DNA from: Symsagittifera roscoffensis
Taxonomy: Eukaryota > Xenacoelomorpha > Acoela > Convolutidae
Reading direction: 5' to 3'
Assembly (NCBI RefSeq): GCF_963678635.1
Contig: NC_087068.1
Span: 51,810,731 to 51,874,730, forward strand
Length of the DNA: 64,000 bases
The notes beneath the pieces were generated by a model, which saw nothing but the letters and a program-made list of their open reading frames with translations, had not been told where the DNA came from and made no database searches. Below, in pieces: positions 44,101 to 45,264 of this stretch. Numbering within the stretch: the first letter of the stretch is position 1; every line of letters starts with the position of its first letter. Position numbers and translations under genes: made by a program.

Positions 44101-45264
44101 ATAAAACAGAAAAACCCGTCATAGCAAACCATTCTGAAATCAGATTGATTTCATTGGGAAACACCATCGTTGTCACAAGAAGACACAACGATTGATGCCC
44201 CTAACTCCAGCGTCCTGGAACTTCTCTAACAAGAGAAACCGGACAAGAGTACGATGTTCGCCAAATACCAACGTCCATCATCCATCCTTTGAATTGCAGA
44301 AAGATAATTCTAAAAAACTCTGTAAAACCCGGATGGGTGGAACCTGATCTAAACTATATTTTATGATTGGATAAATTAGATATTTTACCACTGTAAAGTA
44401 TTTAATATTAACCAATCATGATCCATCTAACTAACAACCCACTTATTTGTAAGTGCTGAAATTACTTGTAATTTCAGCACCAGAGAGATTTGAATTTAAC
44501 TTAGAAATTAGTTGCCTCTCCAAAAGAACTTCAGCAGCCGCAACAAACCAGGAAAGTATAAGAGTAAGATTAGGATCGGTATTAGACTAAGAAGTTGCAC
44601 GAATCTATCCGGCCGAAAATAAGATAGCGTGACGAGCAGACGGTGTACCCTATCCGAAATTACTCTATGAGTTAACCACATCGGTCCTAACTCACTAAAA
44701 AATGTGCAATTTTTCAATCACAATTCACAACTAGAAAAACGTAGTTTAAACAAATTGTGACTAAACTTAAGACAACCTTTTGGAGAATATGGTTACGTTT
44801 TCACGATTTTTAAAAAACGATTGTTTCATATAAAAACTGAACTTATTTATCTTACTTCATTAAAACACCCTGTGGTAACGAGACCAGCTTACATTTTGGT
44901 CTTTTTCCATCGATCAATTCTTTAGATTTCTTTTGACTTTTTCGACCCAAAAAAACTGCAACTCAAAATTAGGGATGCCCCTTCTTCCTCGCGCACGAAA
45001 GGGTCCCAAAAAAATTCCAAAAGTGGTCAAAAACGGAATTTTAGACCTGCTTTTACCTTTGAAGGGAAAGAAAATTCTGCGTTTTTATAGTGTTAATAGG
45101 GTTTTTATAGTGTTATTGGAGCACTCGGAAAATCCATCTGGTCGACCTAAAAAAAGGTCGACAAAATGTTTCAAAACCCTCTTCCCATGCAAAACTGAGA
45201 AAAATAAAAAATGAAGATCTGCAAGACTTACTCGTTGTTGACGAATGGTTTCTCGGCCTGGTCT
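1501..45264 (-). CDS. Spliced host gene: SAM-PDZ coiled-coil scaffold-like protein (5' end not found)
   Basis: Sixteen exons on the minus strand join with GT donors, AG acceptors and matching codon phase at every junction I checked, giving about 1,309 codons. Domain order is a polar N-terminal part, a SAM domain (exons at 14.6 and 12.3 kb), a basic linker, helical exons, a PDZ domain (7.2-7.6 kb), coiled coils (5.1 and 3.0 kb) and an Asn/Gly/Pro/Tyr-rich tail ending at a TAA at 1501-1503. SAM and PDZ domains are protein-interaction modules, so a cytoplasmic or cortical scaffold is the natural inference. CNK proteins also run SAM then PDZ, but I see neither a CRIC-like region directly after SAM nor a PH domain. 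Neurabins have PDZ, coiled coil, then SAM, which is the other order. I therefore give no name. Introns hold two large retroelements. The start codon lies upstream of 45.26 kb or in an exon I missed. Confidence 0.8.
2190..2813 (-). other. Intron of the host gene, no feature seen
   Basis: Between the GT donor at 2813 and the AG acceptor at 2190. Contains A- and T-rich simple stretches; nothing else recognised. Confidence 0.6.
2814..3048 (-). CDS. Host gene exon: coiled coil with glycine-rich loop
   Basis: Acceptor TTTCAG before GTGGATC, donor CAAG/GTACAA. Starts in phase 0 directly after the upstream coiled-coil exon and ends after one base of a codon. It encodes a charged heptad-like helix (VDLIEELERKDRELDRVSEH), a Gly/Asn loop, and a second helix ending EKESLVQ. 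Confidence 0.85.
3049..4866 (-). other. Host intron with G-run repeat and dispersed repeat fragments
   Basis: Contains a run of 17 G at 3139-3155 and a run of 13 C at 3287-3299, inside a degenerate dispersed repeat (3,120-3,480) that shares GCGCG and TTTTGGTCAAAACCTTCC-like segments with 5,690-5,765 and, inverted, 46,240-46,505. A second repeat (3,640-3,725, with the text TATCAGGGCAAAG) recurs at 13.6, 14.1, 17.3 and 1.4 kb. No coding signal. Confidence 0.55.
4867..5163 (-). CDS. Host gene exon: long coiled coil
   Basis: Acceptor TGCATTTAG, donor AAAAG/GTTTCG, 297 bp, phase 0 on both sides. Encodes an uninterrupted, highly charged helix (LREDMRLVVSELQRESNRSK and onward to LADVTKEK) with a heptad pattern of Leu/Val/Ile. 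It directly follows the PDZ exon and is continued by the exon at 2814-3048, so coiled-coil pairing right after PDZ is likely. Confidence 0.88.
5164..7154 (-). other. Host intron, repeat fragments only
   Basis: AT-rich. A short copy of the GCGCGC/TTTTTGGTCAAAACCTTCC dispersed repeat lies at about 5,690-5,765. The open frame at 5,448-5,645 has no splice or homology support. Nothing else recognised. Confidence 0.5.
7155..7612 (-). CDS. Host gene exon: PDZ domain
   Basis: Acceptor TTTGTTTCAG, donor GACAAG/GTAGTA, 458 bp. The second half reads as a PDZ fold: FKLASLRNGGVIIVSQ, then VLQEGDRLIEINGQVV (the conserved GD-x-hydrophobic-hydrophobic-x-I/V-N-G core), then a helix SNSDHVNGILQ and strand ARVVVMRT. 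The carboxylate-binding loop near the start of the domain is not a clean GLGF, so peptide binding may be atypical. The first half encodes a helix (NTAIKLYENEEKFLMSEMRE) and a Ser-rich linker. Confidence 0.88.
8184..8400 (-). CDS. Host gene exon: helical and basic region before PDZ
   Basis: Acceptor CTGTTTTTAG, donor ATTG/GTAAAA, 217 bp, phase 0 in and phase 1 out, fitting both neighbours. Encodes VAQHSNPFELESVLKEQL, a basic stretch and an acidic helix DELERLLEIG. No named domain. Confidence 0.82.
8401..8872 (-). other. Host intron, nothing seen
   Basis: AT-rich sequence between acceptor and donor with no repeat, coding or RNA signal that I recognise. Confidence 0.5.
8873..9068 (-). CDS. Host gene exon: Cys-containing helical region
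   Basis: Acceptor GGGTTTTAG, donor AGTCAT/GTAGGA, 196 bp; phase 2 in and 0 out match the flanking exons. Encodes a helical segment with two close cysteines (DSCGRCPG) and amphipathic helices (LDVYAELLVVLQRIKQ). Not recognised. Confidence 0.82.
9069..10662 (-). repeat. Host intron with TTGCGGAATCCGCAA cluster
   Basis: A near-palindromic 15-mer, TTGCGGAATCCGCAA, and decayed versions of it (GCGGAATCCGC, AAATCCGCAAATTG and similar) occur more than ten times between 9,410 and 10,410, and again in each copy of the tandem duplication at 51,430 and 53,780. The arms are 7 bp around one central base. The block looks like a decayed satellite or small mobile element. Confidence 0.5.
9795..10003 (+). repeat. 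30/33-bp minisatellite open on both strands
   Basis: About six degenerate tandem units with the core CACCCAACTTCGATCTCAG and spacings of 30 or 33 bp. Because the period is a multiple of three, both strands stay open (9,804-10,007 plus and 9,789-9,980 minus), which gives repetitive peptides. It lies in an intron, so I read it as noncoding. Confidence 0.65.
10663..10811 (-). CDS. Host gene exon (149 bp)
   Basis: Acceptor TGTTTTCAG, donor CTGAG/GTAACT. Phase 0 in, two bases out. Translates as CIGLNDTEEPLVVLETRE followed by a Cys/His-containing helix. Too short for an open frame to be obvious; supported by splice sites and by phase agreement with both neighbours. Confidence 0.78.
11101..11282 (-). 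CDS. Host gene exon (182 bp)
   Basis: Acceptor TTGTTTAG, donor CTAAAG/GTGTTG. Completes a Gly codon with the upstream exon and ends in phase 0. Encodes a strand-and-helix segment including LREITVRCEALLENPDSG and FDWISYEIPEIAAPRDLLRE. Not recognised. Confidence 0.8.
11542..11843 (-). CDS. Host gene exon: basic helix
   Basis: Acceptor CCTTTTTCAG, donor TGGAG/GTCACT, 302 bp with fitting phases. Encodes a Gln/Thr-rich linker and then a long charged helix (LRHDLEVQERHRKLEDIFNR). Function unknown. Confidence 0.83.
12043..12388 (-). CDS. Host gene exon: C-terminal half of SAM domain, basic linker
   Basis: Acceptor CCTTTTTTCAG, donor TAACAG/GTCAGA, 346 bp. The first ~30 residues (AAEITRLGVTNPTKADEINK) complete the SAM domain, with the L-G-V turn before the last helix, and follow the SAM start exon in phase. 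The rest is a Lys/Arg/Ser-rich region (SRKISKNRLYSSKN), probably disordered. Confidence 0.87.
12389..13253 (-). other. Host intron, nothing seen
   Basis: AT-rich intron sequence. The plus-strand open frame at 12,742-12,939 has no domain or splice support. Confidence 0.45.
13254..14461. mobile_element. Foldback/TIR element, about 1.2 kb, non-coding
   Basis: The two ends are long imperfect inverted repeats of roughly 260-280 bp: the left begins GTTGTTCCGACTTTTG and the right ends GAAAGTCGGAACAAC. Matching inner pairs include GGGTGGGTTTTTTT/AAAAAAACCCACCC and GCGGAGATTT/AAATCTCCGC. The middle holds repeat fragments with TATCAGGGC. No transposase frame is present, so it looks like a non-autonomous DNA element or a nested pair. 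I could not define a target duplication. Confidence 0.65.
14536..14678 (-). CDS. Host gene exon: N-terminal half of SAM domain
   Basis: Acceptor AATGTATAG, donor CTATAA/GTAAGA, 143 bp. Encodes IGWREKRPMKWTCEDVCDWM then VTSLFRRAQVDGRDLSTI: Trp-x(3)-V-x-x-W opens helix 1 of a SAM domain and VDGRDLSTI is the usual turn into helix 4. The domain finishes in the exon at 12,388. The single base left at the donor plus CG at the acceptor gives an uninterrupted reading. Confidence 0.88.
14679..15193 (-). other. Host intron, nothing seen
   Basis: AT-rich; no repeat or coding signal recognised. Confidence 0.45.
15194..15345 (-). CDS. Host gene exon upstream of SAM
   Basis: Acceptor GGTTGCAG, donor GACCG/GTGAGG, 152 bp, phase 0 in and two bases out, completing an Arg codon with the SAM exon. 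Encodes a polar, tyrosine-rich stretch (GLRYYDPSYTEYSDRPDGG) and a Ser run. Its clear GC rise against the introns supports coding. Confidence 0.85.
15346..15820 (-). other. Host intron, nothing seen
   Basis: AT-rich intron with no recognised element. Confidence 0.45.
15821..16002 (-). CDS. Host gene exon: acidic region
   Basis: Acceptor TTGGTTTAG, donor GAGAGG/GTATGA, 182 bp. Encodes an acidic stretch (GEDDHDQDQVAGVTDIDDLV) and ADELKNVFGANGRKER. It joins in phase to the exon at 24,888 across an 8.9-kb intron that contains the Ty3/gypsy element. Confidence 0.85.
16060..17160. repeat. Palindrome-rich dispersed repeat, copy 1
   Basis: Contains several copies of CATACAATTTCC-ATATATGG-AAATTGTATG palindromes (near 16,080, 16,185, 16,765-16,805 and 16,932-16,981), spaced by AT-rich DNA. 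An inverted, diverged copy of the whole block, including the section around 16,270-16,470, lies at 48,590-49,470. No reading frame of its own. The structure suggests a foldback-type non-autonomous element. Confidence 0.65.
16932..16981. repeat. Perfect 50-bp palindrome
   Basis: Every base from 16,932 to 16,981 pairs with its mirror base around the centre between 16,956 and 16,957 (core CCATATATGG, outer arms AAATGCTAATCATAC). It could extrude as a 25-bp stem. Confidence 0.9.
17161..18065 (-). other. Host intron with a dispersed repeat fragment
   Basis: 17,285-17,370 is an inverted fragment of the family seen at 13.6 and 3.6 kb (CAACATTCAGGGCTTTG). The rest shows nothing recognisable. Confidence 0.45.
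18071..18362 (-). repeat. 3' LTR of the Ty3/gypsy element
   Basis: Matches 23,953-24,242 end to end. In sense direction it begins TGTGGTACAG and ends GGTATCACA. The pol frame runs into its first bases. Confidence 0.93.
18350..19723 (-). pseudogene. pol: Integrase C-terminal extension of the Ty3/gypsy element
   Basis: Three overlapping frames in different phases (19,723-19,388, 19,508-18,822, 19,009-18,350) together form the end of pol. The first is an integrase-following helix region. The second holds a beta-like segment (TPFTVKTAAGAIYRKSDIA) and a long Lys/Glu-rich stretch. The last ends with RRSGRSKKGPSRYGD, the kind of basic tail common at the end of gypsy pol. The frame changes show at least two indels. 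The final frame passes the 3' LTR boundary and stops about 12 nt inside it. Confidence 0.7.
19845..21278 (-). CDS. pol: Integrase region of the Ty3/gypsy element
   Basis: A 477-residue open frame. After about 230 residues of charged linker it has an HHCC zinc module (HRSHPGQE ... DCRSCTRCGKN), then the catalytic core with D in VQLDYAGPL, D in SIRTDQFSGF and E in GLVERTIQTIKG, the D,D-35-E arrangement used for strand transfer of element DNA into the host chromosome. The frame is intact to about residue 470 and then continues in another frame in the next block. The linker before the zinc module is longer than in most gypsy integrases. Confidence 0.88.
   Translation of the reverse strand: MKMAKNQSGPGKLKKAVKITNRQNEEREELTEQVTETTFSRTRMVTRGACSRQDSDSSDPDIPQIEWRTVDRYIKPSRESETSSASPLAAMTKLISFWDLMGAERKDNPRNMLELEAQTEMQSRAQHDQEIDINSKGYKSAIVEVVLTVESPSDSPEVSLIGEKRANHNSRKDEFRQAELIKGESLDNLTKLFDRSLLAELITEDSWMDRPQRVIKRNDRHSFEFKGPFTNPLWHQLSVVDDCILVEAVEARAVLKRVHRSHPGQEAMLDVSRYLWWPHMHKDIVNLAEDCRSCTRCGKNAKYIIPKNASKPLPLLTQPSHEVQLDYAGPLEDHKGKKIYLLVAIDRYLKFPSVKITKSTGGKSFTKFLRSYIDTHGIHESIRTDQFSGFKRKTMRKYCSENNIEQKFCPVGDHRGCGLVERTIQTIKGRLGVMLLDENVTSIKLCLSTIIRDLRWSKPKNNTTFAVRSSLWSTTKN
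21544..21825 (-). pseudogene. pol: RNase H C-terminal remnant
   Basis: The frame reads TDHKALTSALGEH, then RLTRWVDRLLPYQFKVIHI and GKNLGIVGYLSRE, the usual end of gypsy RNase H (the D of TDH, then the D/G-x-x-x-x-DxLSR region with Asp replaced by Gly here). Everything upstream to the RT motif LDLK is missing, so the first catalytic residues of RNase H are gone. Confidence 0.8.
21831..22210 (-). pseudogene. pol: RT N-terminal remnant, catalytic core deleted
   Basis: The minus strand encodes the RT entry (IGRQIPIHIQDKVQTEL), then SDCFITPIVITVKKDDSIKLALDAKPID and GTLFFTVLDLK. Directly after LDLK there is a stop and a jump to the RNase H TDHKAL motif. The palm with YxDD, thumb and connection, roughly 300 residues, are absent. 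A frameshift separates 22,210-22,080 from 22,052. Confidence 0.82.
22211..23018 (-). pseudogene. gag-pol: Gag zinc knuckle and protease region, frameshifted
   Basis: At about 22,905-22,940 the minus strand reads CNKPNHFAKMC, the C-x4-H-x4-C part of a zinc knuckle; the expected first Cys position is a stop codon. Further on, TIDTGVPVSF (DTG at 22,577-22,585) is the aspartic protease active site followed by the usual hydrophobic residues. The region is open only in pieces. Confidence 0.7.
23019..23420 (-). pseudogene. gag: Gag C-terminal part
   Basis: 133 residues with LGGLEEELVRDLFISRM, a capsid C-terminal-type helix ('vRD-x-hydrophobic-hydrophobic') seen in many metazoan gypsy gags, followed by a basic Gln/Arg/Asn stretch before the zinc knuckle. 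Separated from the first gag frame by a frame change near 23,430-23,480. Confidence 0.7.
23480..23953 (-). CDS. gag: Gag N-terminal part; ATG on the LTR boundary
   Basis: 157 residues from ATG at 23,953. The A of the ATG is the last base of the 5' LTR and the following TGG opens the primer-binding site, so translation can start without any leader after the LTR. It includes WNFETWFDQFLLAV, a capsid N-terminal helix, and an acidic/charged helix. It ends at a stop where the next gag frame takes over, a likely one-base lesion. Confidence 0.75.
   Translation of the reverse strand: MAQSAESGFLSQDNGTDMGIPVFWVLANSDPPWNFETWFDQFLLAVTVKENVDSEVLLEDPRAVLEEPLPHPETPGNNEDAQSVTEREARDRLARDRVLLENEERVIRGPKVGLNVFCHEVGKRLTSRLFLGLGSEGKKNLYKRIRTRKYLSSDFEI
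23937..23952 (-). promoter_or_regulatory. Primer-binding site of the Ty3/gypsy element
   Basis: Sense sequence TGGCGCAGTCAGCAG follows the 5' LTR with no gap. It begins TGG (pairing with tRNA CCA) and resembles the Ser-tRNA-type sites known from some insect gypsy elements. The tRNA is not identified here. Confidence 0.65.
23953..24242 (-). repeat. 5' LTR of the Ty3/gypsy element
   Basis: 290 bp, sense start TGTGGTAGAGC, sense end GTATCACA. Flanked outside by the target duplicate TCAGG (24,243-24,247). Confidence 0.93.
24888..25086 (-). CDS. Host gene exon: polar N-terminal region
   Basis: Acceptor TTGTATTTCAG, donor GAGAG/GTATTT, 199 bp. In the phase set by its neighbours it reads NQHEEDHYETIPKSNLDD and later SPDLEFAPNLRKAASMPDI. 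The longer open frame visible in another phase is a shadow. No domain; probably disordered. Confidence 0.8.
25364..25514 (-). CDS. Host gene exon: basic N-terminal region
   Basis: Donor GGCAG/GTATGT is a strong consensus; the acceptor is CAAAAG or the AAG 3 nt later, which leaves the frame unchanged. Encodes RRNPPQHTNSTKIISQMLKK and a Pro/Gln/Tyr-rich end. It enters in phase 2, matching the proposed microexon at 45,232. Confidence 0.78.
25586..25781 (+). repeat. Left arm of a long inverted repeat around the giant element
   Basis: Near-complete reverse complement of 44,745-44,943: for example AAATCGTGAAAACGTAACCA here against TGGTTACGTTTTCACGATTT there, and GTAAGCTGGTCTCGTT against AACGAGACCAGCTTAC. 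Without the retroelement the arms would sit about 130 bp apart, so the element landed in the loop of an existing foldback element. Confidence 0.88.
25846..26253 (+). repeat. 5' LTR of the giant element
   Basis: 408 bp, TG...CA ends. Differs from the 3' LTR by two substitutions, a 2-bp indel and a 53-bp deletion in the 3' copy. Contains a perfect hairpin at 25,961-25,988 (GTGCTGAAATTAC, TT, mirror). Its last ~110 bp are shared with the LTR of the diverged relative at 54,398. Confidence 0.95.
26256..26273 (+). promoter_or_regulatory. Candidate primer-binding site
   Basis: Two bases after the LTR comes TGGTGCGACCATAAGTC, which starts TGG as required to pair with a tRNA CCA end. The tRNA is not assigned. 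Confidence 0.6.
26274..27502 (+). other. Long 5' leader of the giant element
   Basis: About 1.2 kb with no convincing frame. It holds a duplicated hairpin motif (26,900-26,924 and 26,960-26,984), a thrice-repeated TCGAT...TCCAACCCT segment near 27,042, 27,258 and 27,370, and GTAAGT/GTAAG sites near 27,198-27,320 that could be splice donors for subgenomic RNA. Confidence 0.55.
26900..26984 (+). repeat. Two copies of a leader hairpin, 60 bp apart
   Basis: GATCATCAAGG, C(T/C)TAT, CCTTGGATC at 26,900 and again at 26,960. Each can fold with CAAGG/CCTTG and GATC/GATC pairing around a 5-nt loop. The position between primer-binding site and gag is where retroelements keep packaging and dimer signals. 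Confidence 0.6.
27503..27968 (+). pseudogene. ORF A: small basic protein ahead of gag, one frameshift
   Basis: An ATG frame of 63 codons (27,503-27,694) is followed, one base shift later, by about 90 open codons to TGA at 27,966. The second part has an acidic Ser/Asp patch (FSDSETTSNSS) directly followed by a basic run (KRGKRRIKKQYKHK), a layout that recalls nuclear or RNA-binding regulators of complex retroviruses; that is only analogy. Its end overlaps the ATG of ORF B by 26 nt. I find no known family. Confidence 0.5.
27943..28707 (+). CDS. ORF B: 254-residue protein before gag
   Basis: Intact frame from ATG at 27,943. Acidic N-terminus (SDESPDDEEVYPFLIDAPD), then a mostly helical body with aromatic and acidic residues, ending WDPEWSLISHNQSQVK. 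No zinc finger, membrane segment or known motif. It overlaps ORF A upstream by 26 nt and the next frame (28,665) by 43 nt, so it may be the first part of a gag polyprotein joined by frameshifting, or a separate accessory protein. It is one of the few undamaged frames in this copy. Confidence 0.65.
   Translation: MSHSHTQSDESPDDEEVYPFLIDAPDNRGQHDFCKNLLLYLFEPGINPCKADFPDEKIKRQTIEHYLKDICNLTQQYGIYTIEFSTLNPNHRKYVIQTDDLELEFSKVFLEFIKSIQYHNSQRANSIFTNEVFAIIYSYISILEKTEFKSISPTETSKHTKVRQEITLFSIFLHIIKENFTKDEVSLHTKHDLQKILAWFTIDYFTHNIDLISQARKNFRPQNPNDDTAITEQSDYVWDPEWSLISHNQSQVKQ
28665..29675 (+). CDS. gag: Gag N-terminal, disordered Gln/Asn/Pro/Thr-rich part
   Basis: 336 residues rich in Gln, Asn, Thr, Pro and Tyr, including an imperfect repeat (TDTQNQQPIQMQNPTNTQSF, followed by two more QPxQxQNP units). 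It ends at a TAA at 29,673, and after four codons the capsid frame opens in the same phase. It may therefore be the matrix-like N-terminal part of gag, with the TAA being a lesion or a readthrough site. No known domain. Confidence 0.6.
   Translation: MVSHIPQSISSQAISTISYQRDYVRVVPLTIDATPLNYNTFLPDTRNNSLNSTVIHNENLNGTRNLTQQDIQTPSHFINEEIVQTTTTTQQSISQIRPNLTTPKNTNTSLAQVTLQSTVKPSVAPKYSQMDYQTYRPMTVPSKTRRTFTRNTFAEHNYNYAHSSKTNYPPRKTNNNHVRSRYSDNPMTTTNSVNFQTNSHPPQDRSENYPFFQQNKNKKQAPHHTDYLSSDDDYLQPDIFAPYTQEYRGQGVQKPYTYHRIFSPSPTDTQNQQPIQMQNPTNTQSFQPIQPQNPMITHSYQPTQMQNEIPLPYYLQQHEITKNQLSNFSQMPNAAE
29688..30137 (+). CDS. gag: Gag capsid domain
   Basis: 149 residues with the Ty3/gypsy capsid pattern: PLMVFTGTDPEYSVEDYLNA, then ALIQTTLDGAAQKWFSVLP, then WKRFTQEFSKMFDSEKIKQH and IRRLPNETIKQLAVRIETL (the major-homology-like end). 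Capsid builds the particle. It is in phase with the previous block and runs into the nucleocapsid frame by a one-base shift at the 4-nt overlap (30,134-30,137). Confidence 0.85.
   Translation: MNPYLMGGSSITSNKPLMVFTGTDPEYSVEDYLNAVTANLILNIGPEPINTPLHQNWIHRRTALIQTTLDGAAQKWFSVLPIEIKSNWKRFTQEFSKMFDSEKIKQHQRVLCNEIRRLPNETIKQLAVRIETLVRKAYSLNTHDYKTQK
30134..30979 (+). CDS. gag: Gag nucleocapsid: altered zinc knuckle and Asn/Arg/Ser/Tyr repeats
   Basis: After a helical part, residues ~108-121 read CNYGQRYGHSISEC, a C-x2-C-x4-H-x4-C knuckle in which the second Cys is Gly, so metal binding is doubtful. It is followed by about 130 residues of NRNRNYSNNRNRSYS-type repeats, basic and uncharacteristically long, which could bind RNA by charge. 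The TAA at 30,977 is in frame with the protease region that follows. Confidence 0.75.
   Translation: MTEILMMTLTTQLRKIAIKKRASHPSSIREPNLDFRKLVDKLEQAEITMKLEETENLKLQYVNRIETNTTNINNIQESDTDLVEKITEILNIYEKHPNFRGKPSFKKWCNYGQRYGHSISECRQKQQDNQNKPQKYKEPNKSFYQYMKKDQNLPNKNVYSNNSSGKPLPNNTNYTRNQSPYNSSYRGRSPERRKTQNSSQNHYNRPNSRNNYSRSKSNTTQFVPRSSSQSNTRKKYYPNNQSRNSSYNRNRNYSNNRNRSYSNNRNQNYPNNRSRNNSYNR
30980..32520 (+). pseudogene. pol: Protease region of pol, with in-frame stops
   Basis: The nucleocapsid phase continues past TAA 30,977 through about 230 codons to DFLIDSGAESNII (DSG at 31,625-31,633), the aspartic protease active site. After TAA at 31,670 and TAG at 31,817 the same phase gives HNIIGIPFISKL, the second protease signature. 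It then stays open to 32,524, covering the protease-RT linker. All three stops are in phase, which argues for point lesions or recoding, not indels. Confidence 0.75.
32418..34496 (+). pseudogene. pol: Reverse transcriptase and RNase H
   Basis: In one phase, interrupted only by TGA at 32,838: VPIHLHDKVNRLLDILEQY and INPVII, then VLDARYLNS, TTADMNSAYNQMPLDE, FNRLFYGISIGPAAF, YLDDVF (YxDD at 33,150-33,161) and FLG; then RNase H with YAMCDASNFGIGAALLQ, LMRECTAII, TDHKP and NLALPDTLSRN. These are the ordered motifs of Ty3/gypsy pol, and the catalytic Asp/Glu residues are present. The TGA at 32,838 sits where a Trp would fit between E-S and K-I-V; another TGA at 34,494 ends the block and also sits at a plausible Trp site. 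Confidence 0.9.
34497..36169 (+). pseudogene. pol: Integrase with GPY/F module, several frame breaks
   Basis: Zinc module H...H (HTQNIKGHSGS) and CNDCIVC; catalytic D in ISFDTKGP, D in VTDNGTEF and E in GLVEGMNR; C-terminal GPY/F segment LRKGPYQIIAKP in 35,640-35,760; and a basic tail with SSRLRNQPRKNYK. Breaks: a phase change near 34,955, a 23-bp tandem duplication at 35,401-35,446, TAA at 35,521, and a phase change in the A-rich tract near 35,980. All catalytic residues remain. Confidence 0.87.
35401..35446 (+). repeat. 23-bp tandem duplication inside integrase
   Basis: AATTTGTTATAACCTACCTT plus TAC occurs twice in a row. The extra 23 bp shifts the reading phase, so it is a fresh lesion and not part of the protein. 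Confidence 0.9.
36170..36762 (+). other. Spacer between pol and the small membrane ORFs
   Basis: Roughly 590 bp, A/C-rich, closed in all phases on the plus strand. ATTAGCCTA(A/C)AGTA is repeated at about 36,520 and 36,553. It could hold a splice acceptor or promoter for the downstream genes; none is clear. Confidence 0.4.
36763..36993 (+). CDS. Small membrane protein 1 (76 residues)
   Basis: Almost entirely hydrophobic: NIILNIFINFLTIFKLLFIF and AFVIILIIFCNIFQIFYSIF form two likely membrane segments, with a short polar end. Its TGA overlaps the next ATG as ATGA at 36,990-36,993, so the two are probably translated in turn from one RNA. Not recognised; size and make-up recall small viral membrane proteins, an analogy only. 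Confidence 0.5.
   Translation: MLFSRSVNIILNIFINFLTIFKLLFIFFFDTFEAFVIILIIFCNIFQIFYSIFELYLQLSKAIDHIHRYETQNLFK
36990..37525 (+). pseudogene. Small membrane protein 2 with polar tail, one frameshift
   Basis: ATG at 36,990 opens 62 codons with two hydrophobic stretches (IFLLFVIFITFLSSLILTI and VITFALATILLILFLEEYY), stopping at 37,176. In another phase a frame without ATG runs from about 37,166 to TAA 37,523: about 115 residues rich in Ser, Pro, Thr and Gln, then an Arg/Glu-rich end. The join falls at a T6 tract, so one membrane-anchored protein with a cytoplasmic tail and a one-base lesion is the simplest reading. Confidence 0.5.
37526..38320 (+). pseudogene. Pre-env frame, about 265 codons without ATG
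   Basis: Open from before 37,528 to TGA 38,318. The first half is Ser/Thr/Pro-rich (STPENPISILPETPTLLSQR). The second half looks folded: PLRLDCITFTAPPPLFGQHP, LQIKFEITVKLNNIAQHPYP and IGYITFYNPYSGLLYI. It probably continues the preceding tail after a second one-base shift at the TTTTTAAACCCCC tract. Its last 14 nt overlap the env start. Confidence 0.5.
38307..40924 (+). pseudogene. env: Env-like glycoprotein, one frameshift
   Basis: Starts at ATG 38,307 with a signal-peptide-like segment (ILKILIFFQLLFLII). The first frame (306 codons) has paired cysteines and sites for N-glycosylation; a second frame (39,119-40,924) continues it, with the change near 39,185. The second part has a Cys cluster (WFCTCTKK), RCYTRIPIFYKN and DTAVPC, a helical stretch before the membrane, a hydrophobic anchor (ILYAMFNFIGFLFSLLKGIY), another hydrophobic stretch (ARILFAGFFGIF), and a proline-rich tail of about 110 residues. 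The RCYTRIP/DTLSRR region faintly recalls chuvirus-type glycoproteins, which I hold weakly. The role would be cell entry or cell-to-cell transfer of particles. This copy is broken. Confidence 0.75.
40921..42728 (+). pseudogene. Post-env protein (Ser/Pro/Asn-rich head, globular tail), one frameshift
   Basis: ATG at 40,921 overlaps the env stop as ATGA. The first frame (260 codons) is disordered, with IETPDEFADSEPSPS and ISQELDNFITLQQQLL. A phase change around 41,640 leads into a 336-codon frame (41,718-42,728, open further upstream) with a folded look: YVFTLNIFDRKFDHIISEAL, FQFLNSKYTSPFFLNFTYCI, and a helical end closing with PHGFFPDD. The relative at 57.4-59.2 kb encodes both parts (IETPDDFDSEPSP, LDNFISHQQQ, FMYINSKYTIPFFINFTYSI). 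No known family. An expressed conserved protein downstream of env is unusual for Ty3/gypsy. Confidence 0.7.
42732..42809 (+). other. Short intron immediately after the post-env stop
   Basis: TAA at 42,726 is followed by CAG/GTAAGTATAA, a near-perfect donor. TACTAAC, an ideal branch site, lies at 42,778-42,784, followed by a T-rich tract and TTTCATTTAG at 42,809. Length 78 nt. The relative on the minus strand has the equivalent intron at the same place. Confidence 0.7.
42810..44337 (+). other. 3' non-coding region of the giant element
   Basis: About 1.5 kb up to the 3' LTR, matched in part by 1-963 (same family) and by 54.8-55.7 kb (relative, minus strand). Segments CAAACTTTCC...TTAACCC and CAACGCAGCTTACTAA and AAGGACACAACCAA are shared by both families. 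No long frame. The bases before the LTR, CCCGGATGGG, are the polypurine-type site. Confidence 0.6.
43583..43675 (+). repeat. Conserved GC-rich block in the 3' region
   Basis: Contains GGCC(C/T)AACCCACC twice, 47 bp apart, and perfect palindromes GGACGTCC and GAGCATGCTC between them. The same block at 155-245 is almost identical although flanks differ. The reverse strand has TAGCGCGGTGGGTTAGG, like a Pol III A box, so a tRNA-derived insert is possible, but no B box is clear. Confidence 0.6.
44338..44694 (+). repeat. 3' LTR of the giant element
   Basis: 357 bp with TG...CA ends, 53 bp shorter than the 5' LTR by a deletion after CAAACCAG. Only two substitutions elsewhere, so insertion is recent. 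Hairpin at 44,453-44,480. Followed by the target duplicate CTAA. Confidence 0.95.
44745..44943 (-). repeat. Right arm of the long inverted repeat
   Basis: Reverse complement of 25,586-25,781 with few differences; see the left arm. Confidence 0.88.
45232..45264 (-). CDS. Candidate 33-nt host microexon
   Basis: CATTTTCAG acceptor and CGA/GTAAGT donor enclose 33 nt. Read in the phase required by the next exon it gives DQAEKPFVNNE and joins to RNPPQ. Both splice sites are near consensus, but so short an exon could occur by chance. Confidence 0.5.

Larger units (their letters stand above)
25846..44694 (+). mobile_element. Giant env-bearing Ty3/gypsy LTR element, 18.85 kb
   Basis: LTRs of 408 and 357 bp begin TGGAACC and end CTAACTCA, with CTAA duplicated outside both (25,842-25,845; 44,695-44,698). 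Order: leader, basic ORF A, ORF B, gag (matrix-like part, capsid, knuckle), protease, RT, RNase H, integrase with GPY/F, two small membrane ORFs, a long pre-env frame, env, a post-env protein, a short intron, and a 1.5-kb 3' region. RT, RNase H and integrase motifs place it in Ty3/gypsy. It is two to three times the usual length, and the surplus is mostly open reading frame. The coding strand is strongly A-rich and G-poor. Frames are interrupted by about a dozen stops or small indels, so this copy is not autonomous. It lies in a host intron, antisense to the gene. Confidence 0.92.
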